Below are positions 8,912 through 17,936 of a DNA stretch of 64,000 bases, piece after piece. The DNA is from Mycolicibacterium peregrinum. Its GTDB lineage: Bacteria > Actinomycetota > Actinomycetes > Mycobacteriales > Mycobacteriaceae. The notes below the pieces were generated by a model that saw only the letters and a program-made list of their open reading frames with translations, was not told where the DNA came from and ran no database searches. Location: contig NZ_LQPP01000049.1 in NCBI RefSeq assembly GCF_002102345.1, positions 1-64,000 of the forward strand, in the 5' to 3' direction. Position numbers and translations under genes: made by a program. Numbering within the stretch: position 1 is the first letter of the stretch; every line of letters begins with the position of its first letter.

Positions 8912-10048
8912 TTAAACATCCAGGACGCAGTCGCCGGAAGCGGCGGAAACGCACGTCTGGATCCTGGTGCCCGGGTCATGCTCGACGCCGGTGCGTAGAT
9001 CGCGCACATGCCCTTCGACCAGGCCCACCACACAGGACTGGCAGATCCCCATCCGACAGCCGAACGGCATCTGAATCCCGACCTGCTCCCCCGCGTCCAT
9101 CAACGGCGTGGCGCCGTCGATCGTGACCTCCTTGCCGCTGCGCTCGAATGTCACCGTGCCCCCGGTGCCGTGCGGAGCCGCCCGCGACACCGCGAACCTC
9201 TCCAGGTGCAGGTGCTCGGCGATACCGGCGGCCTCCCACACCTGTTCGGCGTCGTTGAGCATGCCTTCGGGCCCACACGCCCACGCTTGACGCTCACGCC
9301 AATCGGGAACCAACTCACCGAGTTTCGCCAGATCAAGCCTGCCTTCGGTCCGGGTGCTGCGCAACAACAGCCGGTAGCCGGGATGTGCATCGTGTAGTTC
9401 CGCCAGCTCCTGGCCGAACATCACATCGGATTCGGTTGGCGCGGAATGCACGTGCACGATGTCGGTGATCTGGCCCCGACGCACCAGGGTGCGCAACATC
9501 GACATCACCGGGGTGATGCCCGAGCCCGCCGTCACGAACAGGACCGTTGCCGGCGCCGGTTGCGGCATGACGAAGTTGCCCTGCGGCGCGCCCAGCCGCA
9601 CCACGGTTCCCGGACGCAGGCCGTCGACCAGGTGGGCCGACAGGAATCCCTCGGGCATCGCCTTGACGGTGATTGCGATGGTGCGCGCAGATTTCTCCGG
9701 CGCCGAGGTCAGCGAATACGACCGCCAGCGCCAGCGCCCGTCGATCAGCACACCGATACCGATGTACTGACCGGGCTCATAGTCGAACGAGAACCCCCAG
9801 CCCGGCTTGATCACCAAGGTCGCCGAGTCGGCGGTCTCCCGCCGTACCTCGACCACCCGGCCGCGCAACTCCCGTGCCGACCACAACGGGTTGGCCAACT
9901 TGAGGTAATCGTCGGGCAGCAGCGGCGTGGTCACCTGGCCTACGATGCGGCGAAGCGCGTTCCAGCCGGGACGCCGCGCGGCGCCGGCGATCGTGGGGCG
10001 GACCGTGTCGGCCACATTGGCCGAGACCTTGATGGAGTTCTTGGCCAT
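8912..10048 (-). CDS. Ferredoxin reductase-like flavoprotein with C-terminal 2Fe-2S domain (desaturase electron donor)
   Basis: A 378-residue fused electron-transfer protein. The FAD-binding RSYS (109-112) and the NAD(P)H-binding TAGSGITPVMSML segment mark a ferredoxin-NADP reductase module. The C-terminal plant-type ferredoxin domain has Cys331, Cys336, Cys339 and Cys366 as cluster ligands. It should pass electrons from NADPH to the adjacent DesA3-like desaturase. From memory it matches Rv3230c, the known DesA3 partner. The 68 bases between the two genes contain an operator, so the desaturase may also have its own promoter. Confidence 0.92.
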   Translation of the reverse strand: MAKNSIKVSANVADTVRPTIAGAARRPGWNALRRIVGQVTTPLLPDDYLKLANPLWSARELRGRVVEVRRETADSATLVIKPGWGFSFDYEPGQYIGIGVLIDGRWRWRSYSLTSAPEKSARTIAITVKAMPEGFLSAHLVDGLRPGTVVRLGAPQGNFVMPQPAPATVLFVTAGSGITPVMSMLRTLVRRGQITDIVHVHSAPTESDVMFGQELAELHDAHPGYRLLLRSTRTEGRLDLAKLGELVPDWRERQAWACGPEGMLNDAEQVWEAAGIAEHLHLERFAVSRAAPHGTGGTVTFERSGKEVTIDGATPLMDAGEQVGIQMPFGCRMGICQSCVVGLVEGHVRDLRTGVEHDPGTRIQTCVSAASGDCVLDV

Positions 10049-10049
10049 G

Positions 10050-10069
10050 AACCTACGGTACCGTAGGTT
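10050..10069. promoter_or_regulatory. Perfect 20-bp palindromic operator at the reductase start
   Basis: AACCTACGGTACCGTAGGTT is its own reverse complement. It ends one base before the ATG of the desaturase-reductase gene (start at 10048), so a repressor bound here would block initiation. It shares the pattern AACCTACG-N4-CGTAGGTT with the site at 8878-8897. No TetR gene adjoins this operon, so the regulator must be encoded elsewhere. Confidence 0.75.
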
Positions 10070-10106
10070 ACTGCCCCGTAGCCAGTCGTACGTCCGCTCT
10101 CACAGG

Positions 10107-11528
10107 TCAGGACGCCAAAGTGTTCTTGTACGTTTTCCCGTCCTTCATGATCACTTTGAAATTACGTCCCGGGTCGGCAACCAGGTCCAAGTGAGCCAGC
10201 GGGTCCCCGTCGACCAGCAAGAGATCCGCCAGCGCCCCCTCCTGCACCACGCCCAGCTTTCCGGCGTACGGACTGCGCTTGCCTGACAACGCCAGCAGTT
10301 CGGCGTTGGTTCCGGTGGCCATCGTCAACGTCTCGGCGGGCGAGAACCACTTGCCGAGCCCGGCCAACAGCGCGCCCTGCTTCGGCGCCAGCTGCGGCGA
10401 GAACAGGATGTCGGTGCCGAAGGCCGTCTTGAGCTTGTACTTGCGGGCCAACTGATAGACGTTGCCGACGCCGTCGACGATCTCCTTGGCCTTGGCGGCC
10501 TCGTCGGAGCCCGGCGGAAACGCACCGATCATCTCGGCCGGGATGGGCTGCGTGCTCAGCCAGATGTTCTTGTCCGCCATCTCTTTTGCCGTCGCCTCAT
10601 CCATCAGGTGAGCATGCTCGATGCACGTGACGCCGGCGCGGATCGCCTGCTGGATGGTCTGCGGGGTGTAGGCATGAACGGCGACATAGGTGCCCCAGTT
10701 GCCGGCCGCTTCGGTGGCCGCCCGCAGTTCGGGTTCGGTGAAGGTGGTGACGTCCAGCGGGCTGTGCGGGGAGGACACCCCGCCCCCGGCGGTGAGCTTG
10801 ATCTGCGACGCACCCTGGAACAGCTGCTCGCGGGCACGCATCCGCACCTCGTCGGGACTGTCGGCCACCATGGCAGCGCCGAGTTCCTCCTGACGCGACT
10901 GCGGGTCACCGGGATTGCGAGGTAGGTCCGCGGACGTGCGGAAGTCACCGTGGCCGCTGGTGACGGTGATGATCGCGCCCGACGGGAAGATCCGCGGCCC
11001 GTCGACGACACCTTCGTCGATGGCCTTCTTCAGCCCGAAGCTCGGGCCACCGAGATCGCGCACCGTGGTGAATCCACGCATCAAGGTGTCGCCGGCCTCG
11101 GCGCCGGCCAGCAGGTTGAGGTACCCCGGATCCAAGGTCGTCAGCTGTGTCACCGGCGGCCGCACGAGCATCGTGTGCCAGTGGTTGTCGATCAGACCGG
11201 GCATCAACGTGCGCCCGCCGCCGTCGATCACCGTGGCGGCCGGATCGGCCGGGAGCTCCTCGGTGGAGATCCGTTCGATCCGGTTGCCTTTCACCCGCAC
11301 ATTCGACGGCGCCGACAGCCGATCACTATGGCCGTCAAAGATTTTCACGTTCCGGAAGTCGGTTGTGGCCACCCCGGCGCCCGTGGCCGGCGGCGCCGGA
11401 GGCTGCCGGGACTCCGTCGGGGCCGCCGGCTCGGTTGGGCCGGCCGATGAGGTGTCGCCCCCGCCGGTCGAACACGCCGCACTCGCCAAGACCACGGCCA
11501 GCACCGCCAACAGCCCGAATCCGCGCAT
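10107..11528 (-). CDS. Lipoprotein amidohydrolase (imidazolonepropionase-like)
   Basis: A 473-residue amidohydrolase with an N-terminal lipoprotein-type signal (LLAVLAVVLASAAC, lipidated Cys about residue 19) and a Pro/Thr/Ser-rich linker. The start ATG at 11528 gives MRGFGLL. Metal ligands of the amidohydrolase superfamily are visible: HWH in LIDNHWHT, Lys in QIKLTAGGG, His in VAVHAYTP, His in CIEHAHLM, and Asp in AFGTDILF. It therefore looks catalytically complete and displayed on the outer face of the membrane. The substrate is unknown (a cyclic amide or dipeptide is the family norm). It follows the DUF6912 gene by 19 bases. Confidence 0.85.
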   Translation of the reverse strand: MRGFGLLAVLAVVLASAACSTGGGDTSSAGPTEPAAPTESRQPPAPPATGAGVATTDFRNVKIFDGHSDRLSAPSNVRVKGNRIERISTEELPADPAATVIDGGGRTLMPGLIDNHWHTMLVRPPVTQLTTLDPGYLNLLAGAEAGDTLMRGFTTVRDLGGPSFGLKKAIDEGVVDGPRIFPSGAIITVTSGHGDFRTSADLPRNPGDPQSRQEELGAAMVADSPDEVRMRAREQLFQGASQIKLTAGGGVSSPHSPLDVTTFTEPELRAATEAAGNWGTYVAVHAYTPQTIQQAIRAGVTCIEHAHLMDEATAKEMADKNIWLSTQPIPAEMIGAFPPGSDEAAKAKEIVDGVGNVYQLARKYKLKTAFGTDILFSPQLAPKQGALLAGLGKWFSPAETLTMATGTNAELLALSGKRSPYAGKLGVVQEGALADLLLVDGDPLAHLDLVADPGRNFKVIMKDGKTYKNTLAS

Positions 11529-11547
11529 CAAGTCCCCGTCTCGTCGA

Positions 11548-12057
11548 TCAGAGCAGTTCGAGCAGGAACGGCAATTCCTGCGGGGCGTACCACGCCAGGT
11601 CGTGATCCTGGGCATCTCCCACCGTGAGTTCGGCGTCCTCGTCACCCATGTCCGCCTCGTCGATGACGTCGACCGCGGCCAGCACCGCCGACTCCGCATC
11701 GGCATTGTCGACGTAGACCGCGACCACGGCATCGATCGGCAACGGCCCGGACAGCCGCACCACGGCGTCATCGAGATCAGGGCGAATCGTCACCTCCACG
11801 TCCGCCCCCGGGTCGGCCACCACGACCGCGCGCCGCGGCGGCAGGCCCGAATCCGACGGGCCGCCGGCCAGCAACCGCAGCGAGGCCAGCGCGGCCTCCC
11901 GCAAGGCCACCTCGGCGAGTTCGTCGTCGTCGCCCTCGGCATAGGCCTCCCGCAACGTCGGGGTGACCGCGAAGGCGGTTCCGTTCACGACGAGCAGGTG
12001 ACGATCGGCGACGAGCTGCTGCAGGGCGACCAGGGTCGTCGGGATGTAGACGCGCAC
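11548..12057 (-). CDS. DUF6912 family protein of unknown function
   Basis: A 169-residue acidic protein starting MRVYIPTTL. It matches, from memory, the conserved actinobacterial family represented by Rv3231c (DUF6912). No catalytic motif or membrane segment is evident. It has predicted alternating strands and helices and many Asp/Glu residues near the C-terminus. It sits 9 bases after the BCCT transporter and 19 bases before the lipoprotein amidohydrolase, all on the minus strand, so it belongs to that transcript here. Function not known. Confidence 0.8.
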   Translation of the reverse strand: MRVYIPTTLVALQQLVADRHLLVVNGTAFAVTPTLREAYAEGDDDELAEVALREAALASLRLLAGGPSDSGLPPRRAVVVADPGADVEVTIRPDLDDAVVRLSGPLPIDAVVAVYVDNADAESAVLAAVDVIDEADMGDEDAELTVGDAQDHDLAWYAPQELPFLLELL

Positions 12058-12066
12058 ACCGCGAGG

Positions 12067-13860
12067 TTAATCGTCCGCGGCGTCTCTGCGGTCGTCGGCT
12101 TGCGGGTCCTTCTCCACCGAAATCACGAAATCGTCGCCGTGCTGGGTGACGCCGGCGACCACCGCATCGTTGACCGCCTCCAGCGCGTACTCACGGCGCA
12201 CCACCAGCGGGTCCTGGCGCAGGTCTCGGACCAGCGACACCGCGAGCCCGATCATCACGAGCACAAAGGGCACCGCGACGATGATGGTGATGGACTGCAG
12301 GCCGTTCAGCGCATCGGCTCCACCGACCAGCAGCATGACCGCGGCCACCGCGCCGGTGGCAACACCCCAGAAGATCACCGTGGGCCGGGTCGGCTTGATG
12401 GTGCCGCGCTCCGACAACGAACCCATCACGATCGACGCCGCATCGGCACCGGACACGAAGAAGATGGCGACCAGCACCATCACCACCACACTGGTGACCG
12501 TCGCGATCGGATACTCGCCGAGCAAGCTGAACAGCTGTTGCTCCTGGCTGCCCATCCCGGCCAGGTCCACACCGTTCTGCTGCTCGAAGATGGCCGCGCC
12601 GCCGAACACACAGAACCAGACCACCGACACCACGCTCGGCACCAGCAGCACGCCCGTGACGAACTGCCGGATGGTCCGGCCGCGGGAGATCCGGGCGATG
12701 AACATCCCGACGAACGGGGTCCAGGAGATCCACCAGGCCCAGTAGAAGATCGTCCAGCTCTGCAGCCAGGTGCTCACCGCTTCGCCTTCGGCCCCGGTCC
12801 GGGCGGCCATCTGGGCGAGATCTCCGAAGTAACTGCCGATGGACGTCGGAATCATGTTCAGCATGAACATGGTCGGGCCGACCAGGAAGATGAACAGCGC
12901 CATGGCCAGCGCCAGCACCATGTTGATGTTGGACAGCCACTGGATCCCGCGCGCGACCCCGGACACCGCCGACAGGACGAAGGCGACGGTGAGGATCGTG
13001 ATGATGCCGATCAGGACGGCATTGCCGGTCTCACCGAGTCCGGCGACGATGTGCAGCCCGCTGCGAATCTGCAGCGCACCGAGGCCGAGCGAGGCCGCGG
13101 ACCCGAACAGCGTGGCGAAGATCGCCAGCATGTCGATCACCTTGCCCCACGGCCCGTTGGCGTGTTTGCCCAGCAGTGGCTCGAACGCTGCCGACACCAG
13201 CTGCAACCGGCCCTTGCGGTAGACGCCGTAGGCGATGGTCAGGCCGACGACGGCGTAGATCGCCCACGGATGCAACGTCCAGTGGAACATCGTGGTCGCC
13301 ATCGCGGTCTCGGCTGCCCGGGGATTGCCCGGACCGCCCGTTCCCGGTGGCGGGGAGGCGAAATGCGACAGCGGCTCGGACACCCCGAAGAACATCAGGC
13401 CGATACCCATGCCGGCGCTGAACATCATCGCCACCCAGGACACGGTGCGGAACTCCGGCTCGTCGTCGTCACGGCCCAGCGGGATGTTGCCGTACCGGCT
13501 CATCGCCAGCCAGATCACGAAGATCACGAACCCGGACGCGGTCAGGACGAACAACCAACCGACATCGGCCATCACCCAGCCGAGTGCGCTCTTCGAGGCG
13601 GTGGCAAGTGAATCCGTGCTGACGAATCCCCAGACCAGGAATGCGAGCGCGATGACGGCGGTGACCCCGAAAACCACCCAGTCCACGCCGGCGCGGCGGG
13701 TGTAGGCCTTCTGCTCTACCGGGACGTCGAGTACCGGGTGGTGGGGCACCACCTCGGCAACCGACTTGAGCGCATCTTCGGTCTTCTTGACGACTGATCT
13801 CTTGGCTTCGTGCGTGTTCTTGTCGGGTCTACTGTTTCGTATCTCAGCTGGCATGATCAA
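12067..13860 (-). CDS. BCCT family betaine/choline/carnitine transporter
   Basis: A 597-residue sodium-coupled BCCT transporter with about 12 membrane segments. Family markers are the GMGIGLMFFGVSEP loop, the TLHPWAIY segment and SWTPFVGMFIARISRGR. It should import glycine betaine or another quaternary ammonium osmolyte. The N-terminal 60 residues and C-terminal 45 residues are charged cytoplasmic tails, where osmosensing resides in BetP-type proteins. It heads a minus-strand unit with the DUF6912 and amidohydrolase genes. In M. tuberculosis I recall ppk2 at this point, so the transporter looks like a lineage-specific replacement. ATG at 13854 is an alternative start. Confidence 0.92.
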   Translation of the reverse strand: MIMPAEIRNSRPDKNTHEAKRSVVKKTEDALKSVAEVVPHHPVLDVPVEQKAYTRRAGVDWVVFGVTAVIALAFLVWGFVSTDSLATASKSALGWVMADVGWLFVLTASGFVIFVIWLAMSRYGNIPLGRDDDEPEFRTVSWVAMMFSAGMGIGLMFFGVSEPLSHFASPPPGTGGPGNPRAAETAMATTMFHWTLHPWAIYAVVGLTIAYGVYRKGRLQLVSAAFEPLLGKHANGPWGKVIDMLAIFATLFGSAASLGLGALQIRSGLHIVAGLGETGNAVLIGIITILTVAFVLSAVSGVARGIQWLSNINMVLALAMALFIFLVGPTMFMLNMIPTSIGSYFGDLAQMAARTGAEGEAVSTWLQSWTIFYWAWWISWTPFVGMFIARISRGRTIRQFVTGVLLVPSVVSVVWFCVFGGAAIFEQQNGVDLAGMGSQEQQLFSLLGEYPIATVTSVVVMVLVAIFFVSGADAASIVMGSLSERGTIKPTRPTVIFWGVATGAVAAVMLLVGGADALNGLQSITIIVAVPFVLVMIGLAVSLVRDLRQDPLVVRREYALEAVNDAVVAGVTQHGDDFVISVEKDPQADDRRDAADD

Positions 13861-13915
13861 TTCATCAGACCGCGAATTGCAGCTCAGGTCAAACAGCCCA
13901 CGCGCTTCGCCACGA

Positions 13916-15325
13916 TTATCTGGCCGCCTCCAGCAACTCTTCGAGGGATTCGCGGAACAGGCTCGGCAACACGTCGACGTCGCTCATCGCGTCCCGGTCG
14001 GCGTTGATCCCGAAGTACAACATGCCGTTGTACGACGTGACCCCGATGGCCAGCACCTGGTTCTGCAGCAGCGGCGGCACCGCGTAGGTCTCCAGCAGCT
14101 TGGTGCCCGCGACATACATCTGCTTCTGGGCCCCGGGCACATTGGTGATCAGCAGGTTGAACAACCGGGCCGAGAAACCTGTCGCCACCCGAATGCCCAT
14201 GGCGTGCAAGGTCGGCGGCGCGAACCCGGACAGCGTCACGATGGTGCGCGCATCGACCAGGCTGGCGGCGGTGGAATGCGATTCGGTGGCGTGGGCGATC
14301 TGCGACAACCGCACCACCGCATTGCCCTCGCCGACCGGGAGGTCGACCAGGAACGGCGATACCTCGCTGATGGCCTGACCCGGTCCCGTGGAGTCCAGTT
14401 CGGCATCCGGGTACACCGACATCGGTGCCATCGCCCGGACCGTGGTGGTCGGGGTGACCGGTTCCCCGCGGGACAGCAGCCAGTTGCGCAGCGCGCCGGC
14501 CACCACCGCCAGGACGACGTCGTTGATGTCGCAGTTGTAGCGGGCCCGCACCAGCCGGTAATCCTCCAGCCGGTGCTCGTCCACCGAGAACCTGCGGTTG
14601 CGCGAGACCGTGGTGTTGAGCGGACTGCTCGGGGCCGTGCCGCGCGCCACCGTGCGGGCCACATCGGCCACGCGACGGCCCACCGCCGCCAGTTCGCTGG
14701 CGCTGGTGGCCACCTCGGTCACCGTGTCACGCAAGGCGGCGAGCTGGGTGGTGGGGCGGGTGATCCACTCCCCGATCGCACCCAGCACCAACTGACGGTC
14801 GCTGGGTTCGCGGGCCGGGATCCAGATGTCTTCACCGAACTCCGGCGGCTTCTGCGCCTGATCGACGATGACGTGCCCGATCTCGAGGGCGGTCATCCCG
14901 TTGACCAACGCCTGGTGCGTCTTGGTGTAGATGGCGATGCGGTTCTTGGTCAGCCCCTCGACCAGGTACATCTCCCACAGCGGCCGGGTCCGGTCCAACG
15001 GCCGCGAGCCGAGCCGGGCGATCAGGTCGTGCAGCTGCGCGTCGCTCCCCGGAGACGGCAGCGCTGAGCGCCGAATGTGGTAGGTGATGTCGAAATCCCG
15101 GTCGTCCACCCACACCGGCCGGGCCAGGCCCAACGTCACCTCACGCACCTTCTGCCGGTAGCGAGGGATCTGCGGCAGCCGGTGCTCGACGGTCTCCAGC
15201 AGGGTCTCGTAACTCAAGCCGGCCCGCGGCTTGCGCAGGATCGACAAGGACCCCACGTACATCGGCGTAGCGGTGTTCTCCAGGTGGAAGAACGCTGCGT
15301 CGGACGCCGACAGCCTGTTCACCAT
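13916..15325 (-). CDS. WS/DGAT family acyltransferase with altered HHxxxDG motif
   Basis: A 469-residue wax ester synthase/diacylglycerol acyltransferase-like protein (start ATG 15325, MVNRLSASDAAFFHLE). The N-terminal fold and the C-terminal DUF1298-type domain are both present, so the length is normal. The catalytic HHxxxDG motif reads HQALVNG: the second His is Gln and the Asp is Asn. From memory, the tgs3 (Rv3234c) product of M. tuberculosis also has HQALxNG, so the change may be ancestral. In M. tuberculosis the gene is split into Rv3233c and Rv3234c; here it is intact. Triacylglycerol or wax ester synthesis is the family role, but activity is doubtful. Confidence 0.88.
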   Translation of the reverse strand: MVNRLSASDAAFFHLENTATPMYVGSLSILRKPRAGLSYETLLETVEHRLPQIPRYRQKVREVTLGLARPVWVDDRDFDITYHIRRSALPSPGSDAQLHDLIARLGSRPLDRTRPLWEMYLVEGLTKNRIAIYTKTHQALVNGMTALEIGHVIVDQAQKPPEFGEDIWIPAREPSDRQLVLGAIGEWITRPTTQLAALRDTVTEVATSASELAAVGRRVADVARTVARGTAPSSPLNTTVSRNRRFSVDEHRLEDYRLVRARYNCDINDVVLAVVAGALRNWLLSRGEPVTPTTTVRAMAPMSVYPDAELDSTGPGQAISEVSPFLVDLPVGEGNAVVRLSQIAHATESHSTAASLVDARTIVTLSGFAPPTLHAMGIRVATGFSARLFNLLITNVPGAQKQMYVAGTKLLETYAVPPLLQNQVLAIGVTSYNGMLYFGINADRDAMSDVDVLPSLFRESLEELLEAAR

Positions 15326-15361
15326 GCGGCGCCAACCTCCCCTTCTCGCTCCCCTTGAACC

Positions 15362-15381
15362 CGTCACGTTAACCGGCGAAT
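15362..15381 (-). promoter_or_regulatory. Promoter-like block upstream of the WS/DGAT gene
   Basis: On the minus strand this reads ATTCGCCGGTTAACGTGACG. It matches 17 of 20 bases with a block at 17316-17335 before the ABC transporter gene. It contains TAACGT, which fits a mycobacterial SigA -10 hexamer (TANNNT), about 40 bases before the ATG. Inference from sequence likeness only. Confidence 0.45.
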
Positions 15382-15441
15382 CTGCTGCTCCGCATCACGG
15401 GTGCTACCGCGCGTCAATTTCACGCCGGAGCTACTGAGAGT

Positions 15442-17289
15442 TCATCCCGGGATCACCGAGAGCTCCCAGCGCCCACTGCCCTCCAACTGCAACCGTGACC
15501 GGTGATGCCGGTCGATGGTGGACCGGTGCCCCACACTGACCACCACACAGTCGGGTAACCGTTCCCGCACCAGCCCATACATGGCGTCCTCCAGTCCCTC
15601 GTCCAACGCGGAGGTCGACTCGTCGAGGAACACCACCCGCGGACGGACCAGCAGCACCCGCGCAAAGGACACCCGCTGTTGCTCGCCCAGGGACAGCACC
15701 GACGCCCAGTCGGCTTCCTCGTCCAGGCGCTCCGTCAGATGCCCGAGGGCCACCGCGCGCAAGGTGTCCCGCAGTTCGCTGTCGCCCACATCGGCAATCG
15801 GCAGCGGGTACACCACCGAGGCCCGCAGGTCACCCAGCGGCAGGTACGGCAGTTGGGGCAGGAACAGCGTCGACCACCCGGACGGATACTCCGCCAGTCC
15901 CCCGGCCCTCGGCCACAACTCGGCCAGACTGCGCAGCAGGGTGGTCTTACCGCACCCGGACGGCCCCTTGACCACCACGCTGTCCCCCGGGTTCAGCACC
16001 ATCGACAGATCCGCGATCAGCGGACGCCCCTGCAGGTCGTCGACCTGTACCTCGGTGAGCGCCAGCGAATCGCGGGTGGCCGCGACCGAGATCCGGGGAA
16101 GCTCCCGGGCCCGGTGATCACTCTCGAGCATCTGGTCGATGCGCATCAAGGCGGCCCGGTAGACGGTGAACTCGTCATAGCTGTCCCGGAAGAACGACAT
16201 TGCGCCACAGACATTTCCGAACGCCGCAACGGTCTGCAGCAGGCCGCCGAGCGTGATCTGACCGGCGAAGAACCGTGGCGCCTGGACGATGTAGGGGATC
16301 ATGCCCGTCGTCACGTCACCGACCCCGCGGTTCCAGCCGTTGAGGCGCAACTGCGCGAACACGATCCGCCACATGTTGGCGATGATCTCGGCGAACCTGG
16401 AGTGCAGCAGTTTCCGTTCACGCTCCCCACCGCGGTAGAACGCAACGCGCTCGGCGCTGTCGCGCAACCGCACCAGCGCGTACCGGAAACTGGCGCTGAA
16501 CCGTTCGTTGAGGAAGTTCAGCCGGACCAGAGGGCGGCCGATCCAGAACGCGATGACCGTCACCGTGATCGAGAAGATGAACGCCACGAAGACCATCGCC
16601 CGCGGAATCACCCAGCCGCCCAGCTGCAATGGCCCCGAAAGTTGCCACAAGACTCCGGTGAACATGACGATCAACAAAGACTTGCTCACCGCCCCGATGC
16701 TCAGGTCGACCGATTTGGTGGTGAAGGTCTCGACGTCGGTCTGGATGCGCTGATCAGGGTTCTCCACCGGCGCATCGAGAAAGCGGTTGCGGTAGAACGC
16801 ATCGCCGGCCATCCAGTCGTCGACGAGCCGGGCGTTGAGCCAGACCCGCCAATGGATCGAGAAGACGCGACGCAAGAACAGGTCCACGACGGTGTAGATC
16901 ACGGTGAGCGCCACCAGAATCCCGCTGATCGCAAACGACGTCATGAACGCCTGGCGCGCGGCGTCCAGTTTCGCGTCGTCGTGAGTGGCCAGTGCCTCCG
17001 AACCCGCCTGCACCGCATTCATCAGGTCCGCGTACTGGTAGGTGAAAATGACCACCACCCGCGCCGCATACACGGTGTGCCACAGGATGAACGCCAGCAG
17101 CGCCCAGGTACGCCAACTGCCGGTGAAGAACGGTGCGTTGACCCGCCAGAACTGCTGGCCCCACCGGGTGAACCTCGCGATCAGCACCGCCACGGCGAGG
17201 AACACCACGAACGTGATCACCCACGCCTGCAGCGTCCACACCAGCGAGCGCAGCGGCTCGGCCGGCCAATCGATGCTGGGCTGAACCAT
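15442..17289 (-). CDS. SbmA/BacA-type ABC transporter (fused permease and ATPase)
   Basis: A 615-residue protein with six hydrophobic segments in the first 350 residues. A C-terminal nucleotide-binding domain follows, with Walker A GPSGCGKTT, a degenerate signature LSLGEQQR and Walker B VVFLDESTSALDE, then a switch His (SVGHRST). The layout matches the SbmA/BacA and ABCD families, including M. tuberculosis Rv1819c, which imports cobalamin and hydrophilic peptides. It is a separate locus from Rv1819c by gene context, so it may be a paralogue. Likely substrates are hydrophilic peptides, vitamin B12 or long-chain acyl compounds. It starts with ATG at 17289. Confidence 0.88.
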   Translation of the reverse strand: MVQPSIDWPAEPLRSLVWTLQAWVITFVVFLAVAVLIARFTRWGQQFWRVNAPFFTGSWRTWALLAFILWHTVYAARVVVIFTYQYADLMNAVQAGSEALATHDDAKLDAARQAFMTSFAISGILVALTVIYTVVDLFLRRVFSIHWRVWLNARLVDDWMAGDAFYRNRFLDAPVENPDQRIQTDVETFTTKSVDLSIGAVSKSLLIVMFTGVLWQLSGPLQLGGWVIPRAMVFVAFIFSITVTVIAFWIGRPLVRLNFLNERFSASFRYALVRLRDSAERVAFYRGGERERKLLHSRFAEIIANMWRIVFAQLRLNGWNRGVGDVTTGMIPYIVQAPRFFAGQITLGGLLQTVAAFGNVCGAMSFFRDSYDEFTVYRAALMRIDQMLESDHRARELPRISVAATRDSLALTEVQVDDLQGRPLIADLSMVLNPGDSVVVKGPSGCGKTTLLRSLAELWPRAGGLAEYPSGWSTLFLPQLPYLPLGDLRASVVYPLPIADVGDSELRDTLRAVALGHLTERLDEEADWASVLSLGEQQRVSFARVLLVRPRVVFLDESTSALDEGLEDAMYGLVRERLPDCVVVSVGHRSTIDRHHRSRLQLEGSGRWELSVIPG

Positions 17290-17315
17290 TCTGTTCCCCC
17301 TGGTTCGACGACTCT

Positions 17316-17335
17316 CGTCACGCTAACCGGAGAAA
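17316..17335 (-). promoter_or_regulatory. Promoter-like block upstream of the ABC transporter gene
   Basis: On the minus strand this reads TTTCTCCGGTTAGCGTGACG. It resembles the block at 15362-15381 upstream of the WS/DGAT gene. TAGCGT fits the TANNNT -10 pattern about 30 bases before the ATG at 17289. The conservation beyond the hexamer suggests either a shared regulator or a duplication. Confidence 0.45.
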
Positions 17336-17445
17336 CCGAGCGCCGGATTATCCGTGCTTCCGGCACGCCGAACCCATGCGATCATGGGTAGGTCTGCACC
17401 TCTCCAGCAGATGTCGTCCGTGATGCCGACCGCTGGAGGTTGCCT

Positions 17446-17936
17446 GTGACCACCCCGAAACGCGCTGTGCGGCCGTTGACCGCACCCGTCATCGACTGCG
17501 AGCCGCCTGCGCTGCCGCTGGGCGGCCCACCGGTTGACGTGCCTGCCGCCGCGTGCCCGACCCCGACCGTGCTGCACGGACACAGCCCGCGCCGGTTGCG
17601 GCTGGTCAGCCCCGAACCTGAACGCCAATTGCAGCCCGGCGCCGCACAATTCGCCGACATGGCCCTGCGCCGAGTGCTTGAGGTCGTCGATCGGCGCAGG
17701 CCGCCGTCCCAGCTGAAATCCCTGATGAGCCAACTGCTGCTCGACGCGGTCGTCGCCTCCACCGCATCCCGGCACGTCACCACCGCCAGCCTGCGACGGG
17801 TGGGGTTACGCCCGGCAGCCTCACCCGAGGCCGCCGAGCTGTTCGCCACCTACACCCGTGGGGCGCGCGTACGCGCCATCGCCGGACGTATCGAATTGCG
17901 CAGTGGCCGTTGGCAACTCACTGCGCTGCAGTTGGG

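Noticed and set aside
10915..13611. An 898-codon plus-strand open frame
   Set aside because: It is antisense to the BCCT transporter, the DUF6912 gene and the amidohydrolase, and its low-complexity His/Arg/Gly translation shows no family.
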